A stretch of 64,000 nt of DNA from Beaufortia kweichowensis (GCA_019155185.1 CM032797.1:19609618-19673617), one strand, 5' to 3'; positions 1 to 14,007 are shown, counted from the first letter of the stretch. Translations and numbers: made by a program. Notes: a model not told the origin generated them from the letters alone.

Positions 1-3000
1 TGCCACAACCAGCCTGAATAACAGCATGCATACAGGGCTACAAACCCTCACAAGAGCACACAGTGTGTCAGTGTGTACACATAAACCCACAACTGTGTAA
101 CTATAAAGATTCTCTTCAATGATGTGACAGAGAACTGTTAACACTTATATTCACTAATATGCAGTCATGTGTTCCTCCACTGCATTGTGTCACTATCAGC
201 AGAATAAAGCAAAAACACTCCACTGCCATTGGTCAACACAACAGATAACTCCACCCCACACTCTACAGGTTGAGTCATTGCACGTTCACATTACGGCATT
301 ACAAACAACTTATCCAGCAGTCTTAAAGTCAGCATGACATCAAATATATTATTGTATATTGTTTATAGAATGGGTTTATTGTATAGAATATATGGATTGT
401 CATATGATGCTTCGACCTACTAAAAAATGTACAGTAAGATAAATCAGGATTTGCAACTCCAGCAAAGAAGATAAATCTCATGCTATTTGTATATTTTTTT
501 TTTCTACATTTTGCCGTTCATACAGGACACAGTCACATATTTATTTATCAACTTCTGTACAGAGATATTTTTCTATAAATGACTTTCTGTGGATCTCAAC
601 CCACCCATAAAACAAACTTTTCTCCTGTCATTCTTCCTTACGAGGATAAGGGGCGGGCCTATCAGGGACTTCGCTGAAGGTGATCATGTATGTGTTCTGT
701 CTGATTTTACTTTTTCATTTTGATTCTGAGCTTCCAGTCCAGTCATCTAGATATTATTTTATCAGTGGCACACGAAGTAATATTAGTCGCACTGAAGCTT
801 TAAGACTGTCAGCAGAGATCTTTGACGAGTATTTCTCTTCTGTTTGGGATCGGGTGGCAGTAATCAGACTTTGACTGCGTCTTTTGCTTTCTGAAGGCGA
901 CTCTTCTGGTGTCAGTCGAGACGGACTCTGCGGTTCCGGCCTCGCATTGTACAGCAGGGGAATCACTCATCCCGGATTGTTGGGAGATCTGTACATGTCT
1001 TATATTTATCTGTTGCGTCAGGAATTACCCAAGCTGTCGATTGATGGCGGGGCTCTTGAGGAGAGGAGAAACCACAAGGAGATGCTTATATATTACTCAT
1101 GCTAAAGACTTTGACTGTATGTGGTTACTACTGCTGCTTACACACACACAAATTGGAGGTCCAATAGATCAAATTAATTGATGGATCTGACAGATTTTTG
1201 TTAATATATCTTTTCATCAGCATATTGTTATATATATTTTTATAAAGATATAGTTAAGCGTCAATTTCATTTTATGCTTCTGTAGTTTAGAAAATAGATT
1301 ACTATAAAAACACGGGATCAGTAGAAACACTGCATCCCTAATAATGATAAACACCTATTATCTTAGTTCATGTTAATTTCTTAAAATACAATGCGTTTTA
1401 TTATTCATTTTAATAAATGTATTCATATGTATTAATCCAACATTAAGGACTGCTGTCAAAGCACTGTCATTCATAGTTAATGTTAACTTATATCAAATAA
1501 TATATTAAATGATTGTAAAGTATTGATTTAATAAAGCAAAGACATCAGAAATACTTGCTGAGGAGGTGACACTGGTGTTGTCACATTATTCTCAATCACC
1601 ACCATCACCTATTTCATCCTGCTAACACCACCCAAGACATGCTTCTGCTAGCTTAGTTTAACCAGTTTATCTGTGACCAGTCATTTAATGTCTTTGTTTG
1701 TAATAATTCATCCTTCAGTCATTTCTACACCTCTGACAATCCACACAAACTGCACACAGTTTCTCTTACATTACAAAAGCTACAGTGATGGTATAAGATT
1801 AAAGAGTGATATTTAGGGTTATGGCATTTCTGCGATACCTTGCGTCACCACAAAAACAATAATGAATTTCACCACCATGGCAAATATCGAAAATAATAGA
1901 AGTTTTACCATCTAACATTATCTATACCACATCACCGTTACAGGGAATTATTGCTAAACAACATTATCAATAACATCGATTTTAACGCCAAACGCACGGG
2001 TGAACTATTGCTTGAATTTTTTTGTTTTACGTTATTGCATCTACTGTACATGCTGATTTGACATGCTGTGTATTAATAGACTATTGTTTTAGTTTATGCT
2101 GACTTGATGCTGATGTATCAAATAACATCTTAAAACTTTCTAGAGATATTTCATCCACTGCAATGCTTGTGCTGCTCTTATTGATCAGTGGCTGATTTAT
2201 ATCTGCACATCTGCATGTGTCCGGCGAGTACAGTGACAAAAATCACTGCTTAAGATGAGCAGGCAGTGTGATGATGAAGACACAGAGCAGCTGTGATGTA
2301 CAGTACAGATCACATCAGTCATGATGGAGTAAGGTCATACTGCCCTACAGAATTAACAACACACACACACACTCCACATCTACACACATACAGTACACAA
2401 CAACAACACACACCACACACACACCCACATCTACGCACGTACGGTACACAACAACAACACACACTCACATCTACACCGCGTTACAGTACACAGCAACACA
2501 CACCACACACACTCACTCCACATCTACACACGCAGTACACAGCAACAACACACACCACACACACACACTCACCGCACATACACAACATCTACATAAAAGT
2601 AATATACAGATTATGCCTGATGTTTTCAAAAACAGTGCAGTTTCCTTCATTAGTTTCTTTACATTCAAATGCTCATCTTGTGAAAACGCTTTACATGTGC
2701 CACACATGCAGCCAGTCCGTTTCATCCATAGCCAAAGGTCTTTAAGTTTAAAAAGCAAATTGACGACTGATCCCACATCACGTATGTCCAGAATGAATCC
2801 TGTCATTAAAGCAGCATTAAAAGGACTCAATCTGACAGTCCTTCCGCACCACTGCATGCACATTACCTTTACATTCACATATTGATCTAAATGTTGCTAA
2901 TGTCCTCCATTACACACTGAACAAATCTATTGTTCAGACCGATTAAACACAGCGTTTTGTGTCCCTGTAGCAACAAATCTGGGTTATATGCGACTAGGTT

Positions 3001-3888
3001 GTTATCCAGTCCAATATATATCTGAAACTGACTATTAACTGACACCAGAACCCAAAATGTCATTCAAGCATCATATTCTACAGCACAAAGTTTAATGTCA
3101 CAGATCATCCAGCAAAACCTCACACATGTGCAACATGATGACAAAAGCAACACAAAATAGCAACGCAAATTAGAGTCACATTATAAAGGCTTTAAATGAA
3201 CATCACAATCAGTTCATCTGGAGCAAACAAAGTGTTTGGGTTACAGAGTCCCAATTCACAGCCATTAAATAATCGATTGAATGAACAAATGTGTTTCATT
3301 AGACAAACATCAATGAAACGCACATTCCCACGATCACACTGAGAGATGATCTTCTCTTAAACCCTTTAATGCTTTCACGGGTTCCTCAGATCAATGCAGC
3401 GCTTTCTGGCTTTATACAAACCAGCAGCTGCTGCTTTAAGAATAAAAAATCTCTGTGGAACATAAAGATCTTCTGGGTTCTAACTCGAACATAATTAAGT
3501 CAAACATGGAGACAAACAGGTGCTTTTAATTGAATCGACGTTTAAAACATCTAAGGCAAAACTATATTCGGCGTAAACCCTCCGAACCAGCAATAACATG
3601 TCATTTAAAGTCTCCGTGTGGTTTTGTTTCTAAATAAAAGAAGCGAAGCCTGTCATTACCGACTCGTGAACGCGTTTCTCCACCGGCGCGTCAAACTTTA
3701 CGCACCGCTCCAGTACGCTACTAAATAACATTAAAGTGTCCACATAACAACACAAGCATAATGTTTAATGGAATGTTATAAACATCTAGCTTTATTATAA
3801 ATGCTGTGAAAACCGAAGTTTAACAGAAACACAGACGCGAATTCCGTCTCGCATGACACAGAACTGCAGGAATCCACCAGAACTCTCA
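1..3888 (-). other. Left-edge stretch, probably intron 1 of the ptprm-like gene
   Basis: No convincing exon was found here on either strand. Short open frames near 680-1180 and 2510-2880 have no recognisable family signature. The block at 600-1110 is more GC-rich than its surroundings and contains a GGGCGGGCC box near 650; it could be an old repeat or a regulatory element. If the exon at 3.9 kb is correctly assigned, this is the start of a long first intron running off the left edge. Confidence 0.35.
2358..2585. repeat. AC-rich degenerate tandem repeat
   Basis: Blocks of (AC)n alternate with imperfect copies of a unit resembling CATCTACACACGTACAGTAC followed by ACAACAACAC. About four units of roughly 55-60 bp can be followed. 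The His/Thr-rich open frame across it is a product of the repeat, not a gene. Confidence 0.75.
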
Positions 3889-4240
3889 CCTTTATACACC
3901 TGCGCGCGCCCGACACCCACAACACCGATCACGGTGAAGACGCGAGTGAAAACTTTGTCCATCTTGTCGTTTGTCGGTACGGTGAACCCGGAGCAGACTG
4001 CCGGGCGAACTCTCTTCAGCTGCTGGTGCTGTCTCGTGTGGTTTCGATCTTGTGGAAATGTTTCTCCTCCTCCTGTGTGGACAGTTGCGGGTTATCGGGT
4101 GGTGCGCGGGCGCGGGCGCGGGCGCGCAGAGCTCTCCGGTAGAGGGTGAAGGGGCTCTGCTCTGCTCTCTGTGAGTTTCAGCTCCGGCAGCTGGTGTCGT
4201 GTCTCTTCTCCTCCCACTGTGGGCTGGGATGCTCAGATAG
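3640..4240 (-). promoter_or_regulatory. CpG-rich promoter region of the ptprm-like gene
   Basis: CpG density rises sharply compared with the AT-rich flanks. A GCGCGGGCGCGGGCGCGGGC run lies at about 4105-4128 and other CpG clusters lie near 3660-3710 and 3840-3960. The island surrounds the putative first coding exon on the minus strand, as expected for a vertebrate CpG-island promoter. No TATA box was identified and the start site is unknown. Confidence 0.5.
3889..3964 (-). CDS. ptprm: Putative first coding exon (signal peptide), receptor-type protein tyrosine phosphatase mu
   Basis: Reading the minus strand, an ATG at 3964 opens about 25 codons beginning MDKVFTRVFTVIGVVGVG, a basic start followed by a hydrophobic core like a signal peptide. 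The frame then gives an AQVYKG-like end and a GT donor just below 3889, leaving one base of a split codon. Type IIB receptor phosphatases have a first exon of this kind, signal peptide only, splitting a Gly codon just before the MAM domain. The call rests mainly on synteny: human LRRC30 and PTPRM are adjacent and co-oriented, and here this exon lies just downstream of lrrc30 on the same strand. Signal peptides are poorly conserved, so sequence alone cannot prove it. The rest of the receptor (MAM, Ig, fibronectin III, two phosphatase domains) would lie off the left edge. Any other secreted or membrane protein is possible. Confidence 0.42.
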
Positions 4241-7200
4241 ACAAACTGGGAAGAACGTAATTTTACATGCACAATTTACAGCTACAAATCTTATTTATGG
4301 TATACAAGGTTTATATTACATTACTCTTAAAATATCTTCTTTGCCAGATTTCATACAGAGACATTTTTATGCACAGAAGTCTATCTGCCTACAAAACAAA
4401 TGGATTCTATCAAAAGGTTTTCCACCATAATTCTCAGCGTTTAGCGCTGAATATATTGCATCCTATCTAGATGCTTGTATACACATATCTACATGCTGTT
4501 AGACGCATGCTCCACACACAGCTAAACTCTCTCACTAATTAGTCATCTTGTGTTAAAGACGTGTGTGTTTCCAGACAACATCAGGGTTCTGAAGGTTCCA
4601 GCACATAATTGGCATCAGGGGACAAAAATGTTGGACAGAAATCTGATCATGTAGCTGAAGAATAAACAAAGCGCCTCTCTATAAAGAAAGTCATATTTTA
4701 AAAACAATCAAGATATGGACGATAAAGAGATGATGGGATTTAAAGCTATAAAACAAGGCAATAAAACATCCAACACCAAAAGCGGTCAAAACAGAAACTA
4801 ATGTGCACATCATAAGGCCTATCCAGCCCGAGAACAGCCTCAAATGCAAAGTATGAGCTGATGCAGAAAATAAAAACACAATCTCCTTTTGGATCCAGCG
4901 GCGACCATAATGGCATTTTTCTTTTATGAGTTAAAGCCCCAATAATCCTCGCGACATTATTAAGATAATACACCCAGAGTTACCATGACAGGATCAAGCT
5001 ATTAAATTCTTTCATGTAAAATTCACAGACAGACACCAAACCCGACGAGGCCCACAACTTGGAGGCGATATACAACTTTTAACAGTCATTATTTGTTGTA
5101 TCAACATGGAACAAACACAACAACTAACAACACAATACTAACTGGCCAAGCAGTTATACCAGCCAAACACCAAGCTAGACCAGCAAACCATCTTAGTTGG
5201 ACCAGCTCAGACCACATGAAAGGTATGTGATTGGCAGCTTTTCTGCTTAGGGGTGGCCGGTGGTGTCACAACAACGAATCATTTGTAAGACCTCCATGCA
5301 GGCGGACTGAGGGGAGACATGCTCTGCTTCACAAAATGTCACACATTTGTCACTGACATTGTAACAGGCTAAAGCTGTAAGTCTGTTAAAGAGATACTCT
5401 GAAATCCCTCATAGCTCTACACAGGAAAGTGTTTTATAACAATATCTGAAACGATTCGTTCAGTTAAACAAGGTTTATTAGGCATACTAACAGACAAGCC
5501 ATGAAAGAACACACACACACACACACTTTCTACTGCTTTTGGCTATACATTAAGTTTGATTGAATGCGCCGGGCGTGTACGCTAATGATGATCGTTTGTG
5601 AGGGTTACTCAACACTCTCTCTCCATTGACCTTCGGTAAAGGTCTCAACATCATTACTTCATTAGCTGATTGGCGGCTGGCCTCTTTAATATTTGTTATC
5701 ATATCATGCTGATTAAATATGCCACGATGACCTTGACTATGATGTAACCCTCGGAGTCCAATATGAACTAAAACACACCGCGTGATGCAAGGTGAGACAC
5801 ATGACAGTTGGATTTAAGCAATGTCATGGTTATACTTTCTCAATGTACGATAATATTTGAGTGTGAGAGACAATGACATTCAGTCATCGACTAGGTCTAT
5901 AAAGTCGACGGAGTACTCTTGATTTTCCTTCCTTTTCTTTATTTTTAGTCGGGTAAAAGTATGTTAGTTTTGTGATGGTCTGTCAGTCCATGTTTGTTGA
6001 TATACTGCACTCTTAGTGAACAGGTCTAACACAACACACTTGTAACTCTTAATAAATCTTGTAACAGTTATTTGATGAGAACAGATGAACATGTTTCATA
6101 CACCTGGATGCTTGACTCTCTCTCTCTCGCAGAAGTTCATATCATCCTGCGTGCTCGTGCACTAGAGATATTAGATGCTGTTTTACTGATTCTGCACCTG
6201 TAGAGGGAACTGTTGTTCCTCAATCACTGCCAAGTCATAGAAAGTAAATATTACAATCAAAATGAAGTTTATTGTCTGGATGAAATCATGCAAGAATTTG
6301 ATACGGCATGTTATATTTGCACCACTTGTGCAGCATAGTGAAAAATGCACACTTATTGTCAATACATGGATATAAAGTGTTTGTTCACAAGTAAAAGTGA
6401 GTTCTGTCTCTTCAGTATCTCTCATGTTTTATCACGGATGTCTGATCGGTTCTTTGATGTGCGCAGGCACGATGAGCTTCAACCAATCAGAGCGCAGTGG
6501 GCGGGGCGAACCTGAATGGTAATTAAGTCATTTATTTTGTAAAATGAAATGATTTATTGTTGTATGCAGATGATGTGTGTCAGTCTGATCTGATGTAGTC
6601 ATGGAGGTATGCCGTATTTCAATAAATAATAAATATATCGTCTAAATGTAGAATTTACTTCAAATTCATTCAACTAAATTGAGGTGTTTGACATGAACAT
6701 ACGACACGGTGTATTTGAAATGGCTGGATAAAAACAAGACTTACACAAGTAAACATATCAGAGAACAAACCTCAGAGAGAGGAGGATTATTACTGAAGTA
6801 AATTACCTCGTTAATATTTCTGAGAAACTCGTTTGCCTATGATCTTCACTGTGTTCAACATAGCTCACTATATAGTGCACCAAAGCGGGTGTCCACCATT
6901 TTGTAGTGGTGTTTAAAAACTTCAGATTTTTCCTACTTCCGACTCGGAAAGCAGCCGGTCAACCCCGACCTCGAGGAGACGCGTCATTTTACGTTGCGTC
7001 CAAAAAAGTTCCTTTAGTTAGTTTGTTTTAGTTTGTTTTATTGCTCAATTCAAACAATAAATACTTTAATATGGTGATTTCCTAGAACACATTAAGGTCG
7101 GTGATGATGGACACTTTAACTGGGATATTCTCATCTCCGACTTCACTGGTAGTAAAGCCAATAAATACATTAGTACCAGGCAAATAACTTTAAGTGTATG

Positions 7201-8640
7201 TGAGGATGTTAATTTTACACTCTCATGTGAACTATTCAAGTGTTTATTACTAAGTGTTTATTTAATGTTTTCTCGGTTAATATTCTGCTGTTTTATATTC
7301 TGTTCATTTATATTGTGCAATAAAAAATGATAGTTAACGTTTCTTTTCATTTTTCATGGCATCTGTAAATAAACCGGTGACTGTTTAAATGCTGTATCTA
7401 TATTTATTTTAGACAATAAGACAATTATATGTGGTTTTGTAAGAGACAAATCAATCATTGTGACAGAAACAACATGTGGTTATGAAACATTGTTCTGTGT
7501 ATTATTGTGGTTCAGTCAGACTGTATTTACTGTATTTAATGTCTCTGTATAAACACTGTAAACAGAGTTTTGTTATTTGACAGGATGTCTGACCTTTACT
7601 GTATTTGTCAGATAGTGTGGAAATTGTATAATACATGTTGTTTAATTTAAGTTGTGTTGTTTTCAAGATGACAATTAGAAAGACTTTATGACGCTGCATA
7701 TATTTACATGAGTTTAGTTAATAGTTGCTGAAGATGCTTTTACTAACCTAAGAGCTTTTCTCATGAAAGAAGTTTACATATAACTGTAGTTCACTTTCAG
7801 TCTTTGTTGTGAATGCATGTATTCTGGTATCTTCTGCTGCACACAGTTTTAAAGGCCAAAAGGATGTTAAACATTTGAACAGGATGATCTTTGTAAATAG
7901 GGAAATCAAATATCTTTGATAACATCTGATGGGTTGGTTATATATTTACATATATTTCCCAGAAGTCATAGCAAGGTTTTGCTGTTCAGTTGTAAAGTGT
8001 TTTGGTGGTTAAGAGAAAGTTACTGGCGCATTGGAAAAGAGCCACATGTCTACAGAATGATCTATATTCATTGTGTTTGTGTGATCAGCCTCAGCCTATC
8101 AACTTTGATATACACAATTGACTAAGTCTTAAAGCTTAAAGAGGACAGAAATAGAGATGATGAATGCTTTGGCTAAATTTTGAGACACATATGAGAATTC
8201 TGTATGTGTTTAGGTGTCGATCGAGAGCTCATCTTATATGCTACTTACATTTAACTTTATATGTTAAAGTGACAATAAAACATTTCTTCTTCATAGTGTC
8301 ACTTCACAGGACTGTTCATCACTTTAGTCCTTCAATAAGCCCAGAGGAATAGTCTCTTTCTCGCTGTGTGCTCAGGGGACTCTTGCCTCTTAAAGTAAAG
8401 AAATTAGACAAGAGTTGTTGGCATACAGTAAGATTATAGTGTCATGAAGTGAATGTGGAGAGAATCTGAATGTGAATCTGAACTTATTGAAATCTCACTT
8501 AACTTGACTAATCTGAGCACTATTACAACAATGAAAACAAAAAGTATTAAAACAATGTTTACTAAAACATGTTGATGAAATATTAGCTAAATATTACAAT
8601 GACACTAGCATGCTGTGTACACATCTATAATATAACAGCA
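4241..8640. other. Intergenic stretch between the ptprm-like exon and lrrc30
   Basis: AT-rich, with stops in all frames and no exon-like signal recognised. It contains a short CA run (5512-5526), a CAGC-type repeat at 5140-5225 and two GC-richer patches (about 6460-6520 and 6900-6990). Confidence 0.6.
5140..5225. repeat. ACCAGC-type dispersed fish repeat
   Basis: Imperfect iterations of an ACCAGCCAAAC / AGACCAGCAAACC motif, a low-complexity dispersed repeat commonly seen in cyprinid genomes. Non-coding. Confidence 0.55.
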
Positions 8641-8683
8641 GATCAGAAATCGATTACAAAACATACAATTCAGAATGAGATCA

Positions 8684-9630
8684 TCAGGCAGGCTTGAGAT
8701 AGTTATACAGACTTTTCAAACCTCCTTGTAAAACGTCCTGAATGGGTTTCAATAGTGGATTGTGCACAATATGAAGCCCTTTATCAAGTGGATGGCAAGC
8801 CAGTTTGGCCAGGTTCTTCAGCTTGTACATCTCTTCAGGAACGCTCTGCAGGTCATTGAAGTCCACGTTTAACAGTTCCAGTTTTGTCAGACAGCAAAGT
8901 GTCCTGGGAAGAACATGCAGATAATTCTGCTCTCAATGATCAGGATCTTCAGATCGACCAGGTCCTGGATCTTGTCAGCTTACATTCTCTAGGCAATTTG
9001 TTGGCAAGCTGCAAGAAGACGAGGCTCTTGGTGGCATTACACACAGGCGGGGATGTGCTTTCGATCCGTTGTGGCTGAGGTTGAGTTTGGTGAGTTTTCT
9101 CCAGGTTGGATAAGCTGTTTGGAAGCCCGCACTTCGATCTGATTATTGGCCAGACTCAAGACCTCCAGGTTTGTGCAGTTGCCCAGCTCTTCAGGAACTT
9201 CATTCAGACGGTTCCTGTGAGCGAACAGCACGCGGAGCTTCCGCAGTTTTCCGATCTCCGGCGGCAGGCTGACCAGTTCGTTCCCCCACAGATTAAGCAC
9301 CTCTAGGTTTTCGAGGGCTCCCAGACCTGACGGGAGAACTGACAGTCCGTTTAAAGACAGATTGAGTTTCTGAAGTTCCTGAAGTTCCCACAGCTCAACC
9401 GGCGTTTCATCCAGACCCTTCATGGCCAGACTGAGAGTGCTGAAACCCAAGTGTCTGGTTGCGTGTTTGCGAATTCGGTCGACTGACGATAAACTCTCCA
9501 CACAGCTGGCCTTTCGTCGCGTCGACCTTATCGAGTCTTCTAAGTTGCACTTCCGTCCGGTTGTTCTCAGCACGACGTCGCTGCTCGCATGCTGCTTTGA
9601 TATGTTTTGTCTCAACAGAAACATCGACAT
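8684..9630 (-). CDS. lrrc30: Leucine-rich repeat-containing protein 30 homologue, reading frame disrupted
   Basis: Single-exon gene read from an ATG at 9630 to a stop at about 8684. The N-terminal part (9630 to about 9130) encodes a basic leader, then leucine-rich repeats with clear LxxLxLxxNxL spacing (QKLNLSLNGLSVLPSGL, EVLNLWGNELVSLPPEIGKL, RVLFAHRNRLNEVPEELGNC, EVLSLANNQIEV). The C-terminal part (8866-8684) carries the LRRC30 signature HPLDKGLHIVHNPLLKP and ends LYNYLKPA. Between about 9130 and 8910 the LRR sense continues but moves between frames: an extra base at the CCC near 9126, an extra base in the TTTT near 9095, a lost dinucleotide near 9035, and further one- to four-base changes down to about 8925. 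LRRC30 is about 300 residues and its biochemical role is not established. The gene is either a recent pseudogene or, more likely, intact with consensus errors. The exact start is uncertain because the leader is not conserved. Confidence 0.85.
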
Positions 9631-9758
9631 TAGATATGCTGCTTAGATAGATATTTCTATGAAGTACAATTTCCACTTGTATTTACTCTCTGTTTTATTC
9701 CCAGACAGATTCAGCTCAGGCTGGTGATGTGTGTCCATCTGAACCGGTGTGGGGTGAG

Positions 9759-10190
<432 letters not shown>

Positions 10191-10928
10191 ATACAGTTCA
10201 GTGTATGGAATAAGTGCAGTCATTAAGACATACACACAAACATAGTATATGGCCAATAGTTGGGTCGTTAGGACATGTGCTTGGAAGCGGTCACTCATTT
10301 CGCAACTCAGACTATAAGTCTGTATGTCTATATACATACAGGCACATTCAGCTCTATATTAAGTGGACACATGCGCTCTATCATGAGCGAGGTACAGTTA
10401 AGCCAAAGGAGCGTCAGATTTTCCATGGTAATCTTATTGATAATCCTCGGTGAGATTTTAAAAAGAAAAGTATTAAGATCACGTCTAACTTTGTACATCA
10501 CAATGTAATGATACAGAGAGACATGAAATGGTTTCTGTTCCCTGCATGATATATTTACATTTATAAAATGGTTATTTTCAGTGCTGCCTAACAACACCCT
10601 TTAGTTGTGACTTATTCACAATAGATTCTTGCTTACTCCATACACACCTGATTAAACCTGTAAGTCATAACATCGTTTCTAACTTCTTTTTAAAAGAACA
10701 GCTTGACTGTAGTTTAGCATGTACAACACTCACAGTATGTAACTAATATAAGAAGATTAATAGTGTGTGAGTTCTGTTTAGTGCTGCTGTGACATTTAGA
10801 GAAGCATTGGTTTTATTTTGCTGTGCTTTACATGTATTTTCATTAGCTGAAGAACAGCAGACAGTTAGCACACGTCCACCGAGAGGCTTTATACTCATAT
10901 AAATCTCTATATAATCTAGAACCCTGTG

Positions 10929-10936
10929 TGTGTGTG

Positions 10937-10981
<45 letters not shown>
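10929..10981. repeat. (TG)n-(GA)n microsatellite
   Basis: A short TG run followed by about 35 bp of GA dinucleotides. Confidence 0.93.
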
Positions 10982-10983
<2 letters not shown>

Positions 10984-11136
10984 TGAACAGGCTAAAGTAT
11001 GTGTAAGAGACGTATAAATCTTGGTAAACTGAAACAAGAGCAACATGATAAATGAAGCAGGCCTGACCCACAAGAGGAAAACCAATCCAGGTTAGCTCAG
11101 AATGTAAAGGCTGTTGCTATAATGATCGCTGAAATG

Positions 11137-11139
<3 letters not shown>

Positions 11140-11221
<82 letters not shown>
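11140..11221. repeat. (GA)n microsatellite ending in a G homopolymer
   Basis: About 72 bp of GA followed by a run of about ten G. Arg/Glu-repeat frames across it are artefacts. Confidence 0.95.
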
Positions 11222-11223
<2 letters not shown>

Positions 11224-13544
11224 AGTGTTATAGAGCTGTTGGTTTTGTTTCTAAACCAGGTCTGTATTGTTGCTGATACAGCAGAGCAGAATATAAAGCA
11301 ATTGTGTTTCTGACAGTTTTACACTGCCTGATGAAGCACCACACAACAACACACAGACTAACACCAGCTCTAGGCCAAACACATACACTGCTGCCTACTT
11401 AGGGAACATTTTCAGAGCAGATATTCTCACTTTGATTTAGAGATCTCCAGTATACGTGATTGTAATATCTACAGAAGTGACTCTTCTGCATTCACACACG
11501 CAACTGTCTGGAGAACATGCGTGAAATAATTATTTCTTAATATTTTTAATAACATTCATAGATGTTACAGGCCATTGATTCCCTACATATACACATAACA
11601 TACTCTAATACTATGTGTTTTCTGTTCCATGCGTGAAAATTCACACATGACATTAAGTCATAATGACAGAACATTAGCAGGAAAGAGCAAAGTGAATGAT
11701 TATCTGAATGATTACTGAGCTGTTGTGAGGATTTATTTTCCTGTACTTCAAGGATAAAACAGTTCTGCAGCATTGAGCTAAATCTGACAAACCCTATTAA
11801 TAAATCAGCTACACTCAGGACTTTATTTATTTATCTTAAGTGTTCTTTTAGGTGAAGTCTATATTAATTATCATGAATTATCCTGCTAGGACAATGTAGA
11901 TGATGAGAAACAGAGACTCAGTGATGGTGTTGTGAATATCCCAGTGTTGCTGTACATCATCTAATGAATCTGTGAGTGATTCTCAGCCTCTGAGTCATTT
12001 CTGTATTTTTAAGATGGATTTTGGGGGTTTATCAGAGTGGGCGTGGCCTAGAGGGAAACAAGCACCTGATAGGACAGCGCTCATTTCAATTATTTAATGT
12101 TTTGTTTTTATCTGTTCTGTTTATTGTTTTGATGTTTTAACTCTATTTATAGATAGATTTAATGTACTTCTGAACTTTTATTGTATGTACACTGGGGCAT
12201 CACTGAAGAACCTTCTGATGTTTGTGGAAAGTTTGCATTAGCTACAGTTATTTATAAGTTAGTTATTTTCCTTCTAACTCTTTAAATGAAGATATCTCTT
12301 ATCAAAAACAAAGTTAAGGTTTGTCTTCCATTTAGGTGGTTTCTTGCATCTGTGGATCAGCATGAGTGTGAGTCTGCTGGAGGTGTTTCATTGCTGCCAG
12401 GTGAAAGTGTTTGGTTCAGGATGATGATAGTGAAGGTGATAAACAAGTCTAAGGTTCTGAAGTGTAGAGATGATCCACCCGTCACATCAGAATCAGAACC
12501 CAGCAGGCTCAGGTGCCAGTGATGTGGGGTGATGCCCAGTTACAGAGACCTGCTGGCAGAACTGGAATGAGAGAGAGATTTCTGGCACATTCACATATCA
12601 TTTCTACCTCAGGAGGAAGGAAACGCTGCCAGTTTCTGGTGTGGGCACAAATGCATCATGGGATATGAGGCGCTGAACATCATCCAGAGCCCAAGGCTTG
12701 CACAGGGCTTCACATAAATCAAAATCAACTACAACGTGACAAATACATCTCACAATCCACAGCAGATACACACTGTCGCTGTCTTGACTTGTGTTAATTG
12801 TTGTGGTTTACAGTATGTGTGTATGTGATGTTTGGAAAGCTCTGCATGTACACGGCCACAGAACACTGATCAGTTGGAATAATAATATGAAACAGCTCGT
12901 AATAGTAAAGCGACAGCATTTAGGCTTCGATCAGACTGTGACATCCTGATACAATCTTATCTTCTCTCCGTCTAACCGAGCGTATCGGGTTTGCACATTT
13001 TCAAGTGTTAAACCTCATTACGAAGAGTTTCCTTGTTTCAATATGTTGAACTAGCTGGGAAAAAACAGCGTGTCAATATCTTCTACCTAATTACACACCA
13101 GTCCTTTGTTTGGGACCCGTGGGGTGCGTGTAGAATCATATTACCTATTCCTGGGCAAATAACAGTTTAACATTTCTGCTCAGTGCCGTCAGACACAAAT
13201 TAAATTTTGTTATTTGTCAGCAATGGCTGTTGATTTCTATATTTCCCACAGGAGGAGGAGAAAGCGGTGCTGGCTGGAATAATGTTACTCTGATCAGGCA
13301 GAACACATCGATTAAAGCCGCTGAATCGCCCACAGGTGCCGTCTTATTCTGGAAAGCTCTTTTTTCATTGTTGTGAAGATATTCAGCAGCATCTCTTACA
13401 TTGACAGATTTGGAAGCGGTTAAAGATCATTTGTGTTGTGTAACAGCACAGTATATCATCGTGAATGTGACATGAGCCGTCTTTAGCTCATGCATGTTAA
13501 TCAGGATGTTTTAACAATGTTTTGATAAACACGTTTAACTCATG

Positions 13545-13916
13545 TGTTGTGTTTCAGTTTATAGAACACCATGTCCAGAGTTTGTTTGTACCCTGCGGTC
13601 AGTGAATGAGCGACACCTTGTGTTACCTGCACATAAGAACACAAACCTTTACTCTTTCCTAGTACAGCTGGTGGAAGAATCTTCCAAACCGTCTCCGGTG
13701 ATGGTCAGTCGTATCACTCACAGTATTCAAAAAACAGCTGAAAGCATCTTTGACCTGAACAGGTTAAATGCTCCGCCTCTAGTCCTTTCTCTAGATACTG
13801 TTTTTAACAATTCTTCAAACTTGGTCACTTTGTTACAGCACTTCTGACATTATTTACTCCTCTTGATGAATCACTCTTGTAAGTCGCTTTGGATAAAAGC
13901 ATCTGTTAAATGTAAA
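13545..13916 (+). mobile_element. Degenerate LINE-like 3' fragment with teleost tail motif
   Basis: An open frame at 13542-13847 resembles the C-terminal end of a non-LTR retrotransposon ORF2 only loosely. It is followed by a tail containing GTCGCTTTGGATAAAAGCAT and TGTTAAATG at 13880-13912. That tail, commonly ending GCGTCTGCTAAATG, is shared by many teleost LINEs and their partner SINEs. The fragment is short and has no conserved reverse transcriptase motif, so it is a dead 3' remnant. Confidence 0.5.
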
Positions 13917-14007
13917 CATCACAGGAGTGTCAGGATCATCATGCATTGAATTTCACATAAAAATAAAGTGTTAGAACATTTGAAAGAAGGATCGAAGTCT
14001 AAACATG

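Larger units (their letters stand above)
10191..13541. other. Intergenic stretch with microsatellites, no gene seen
   Basis: Apart from the GA tracts listed separately, no exon, promoter island or RNA gene was recognised. A short GC-richer patch at 12500-12720 has no open frame of note. A splice-acceptor-like site near 13249 is followed by an in-frame stop within about 15 codons. Confidence 0.55.

Noticed and set aside
3892..4272. 126-codon minus-strand frame over the CpG island
   Set aside because: It reads through the promoter in a different frame from the signal-peptide exon, and its Arg/Pro-rich text is typical of CpG islands.
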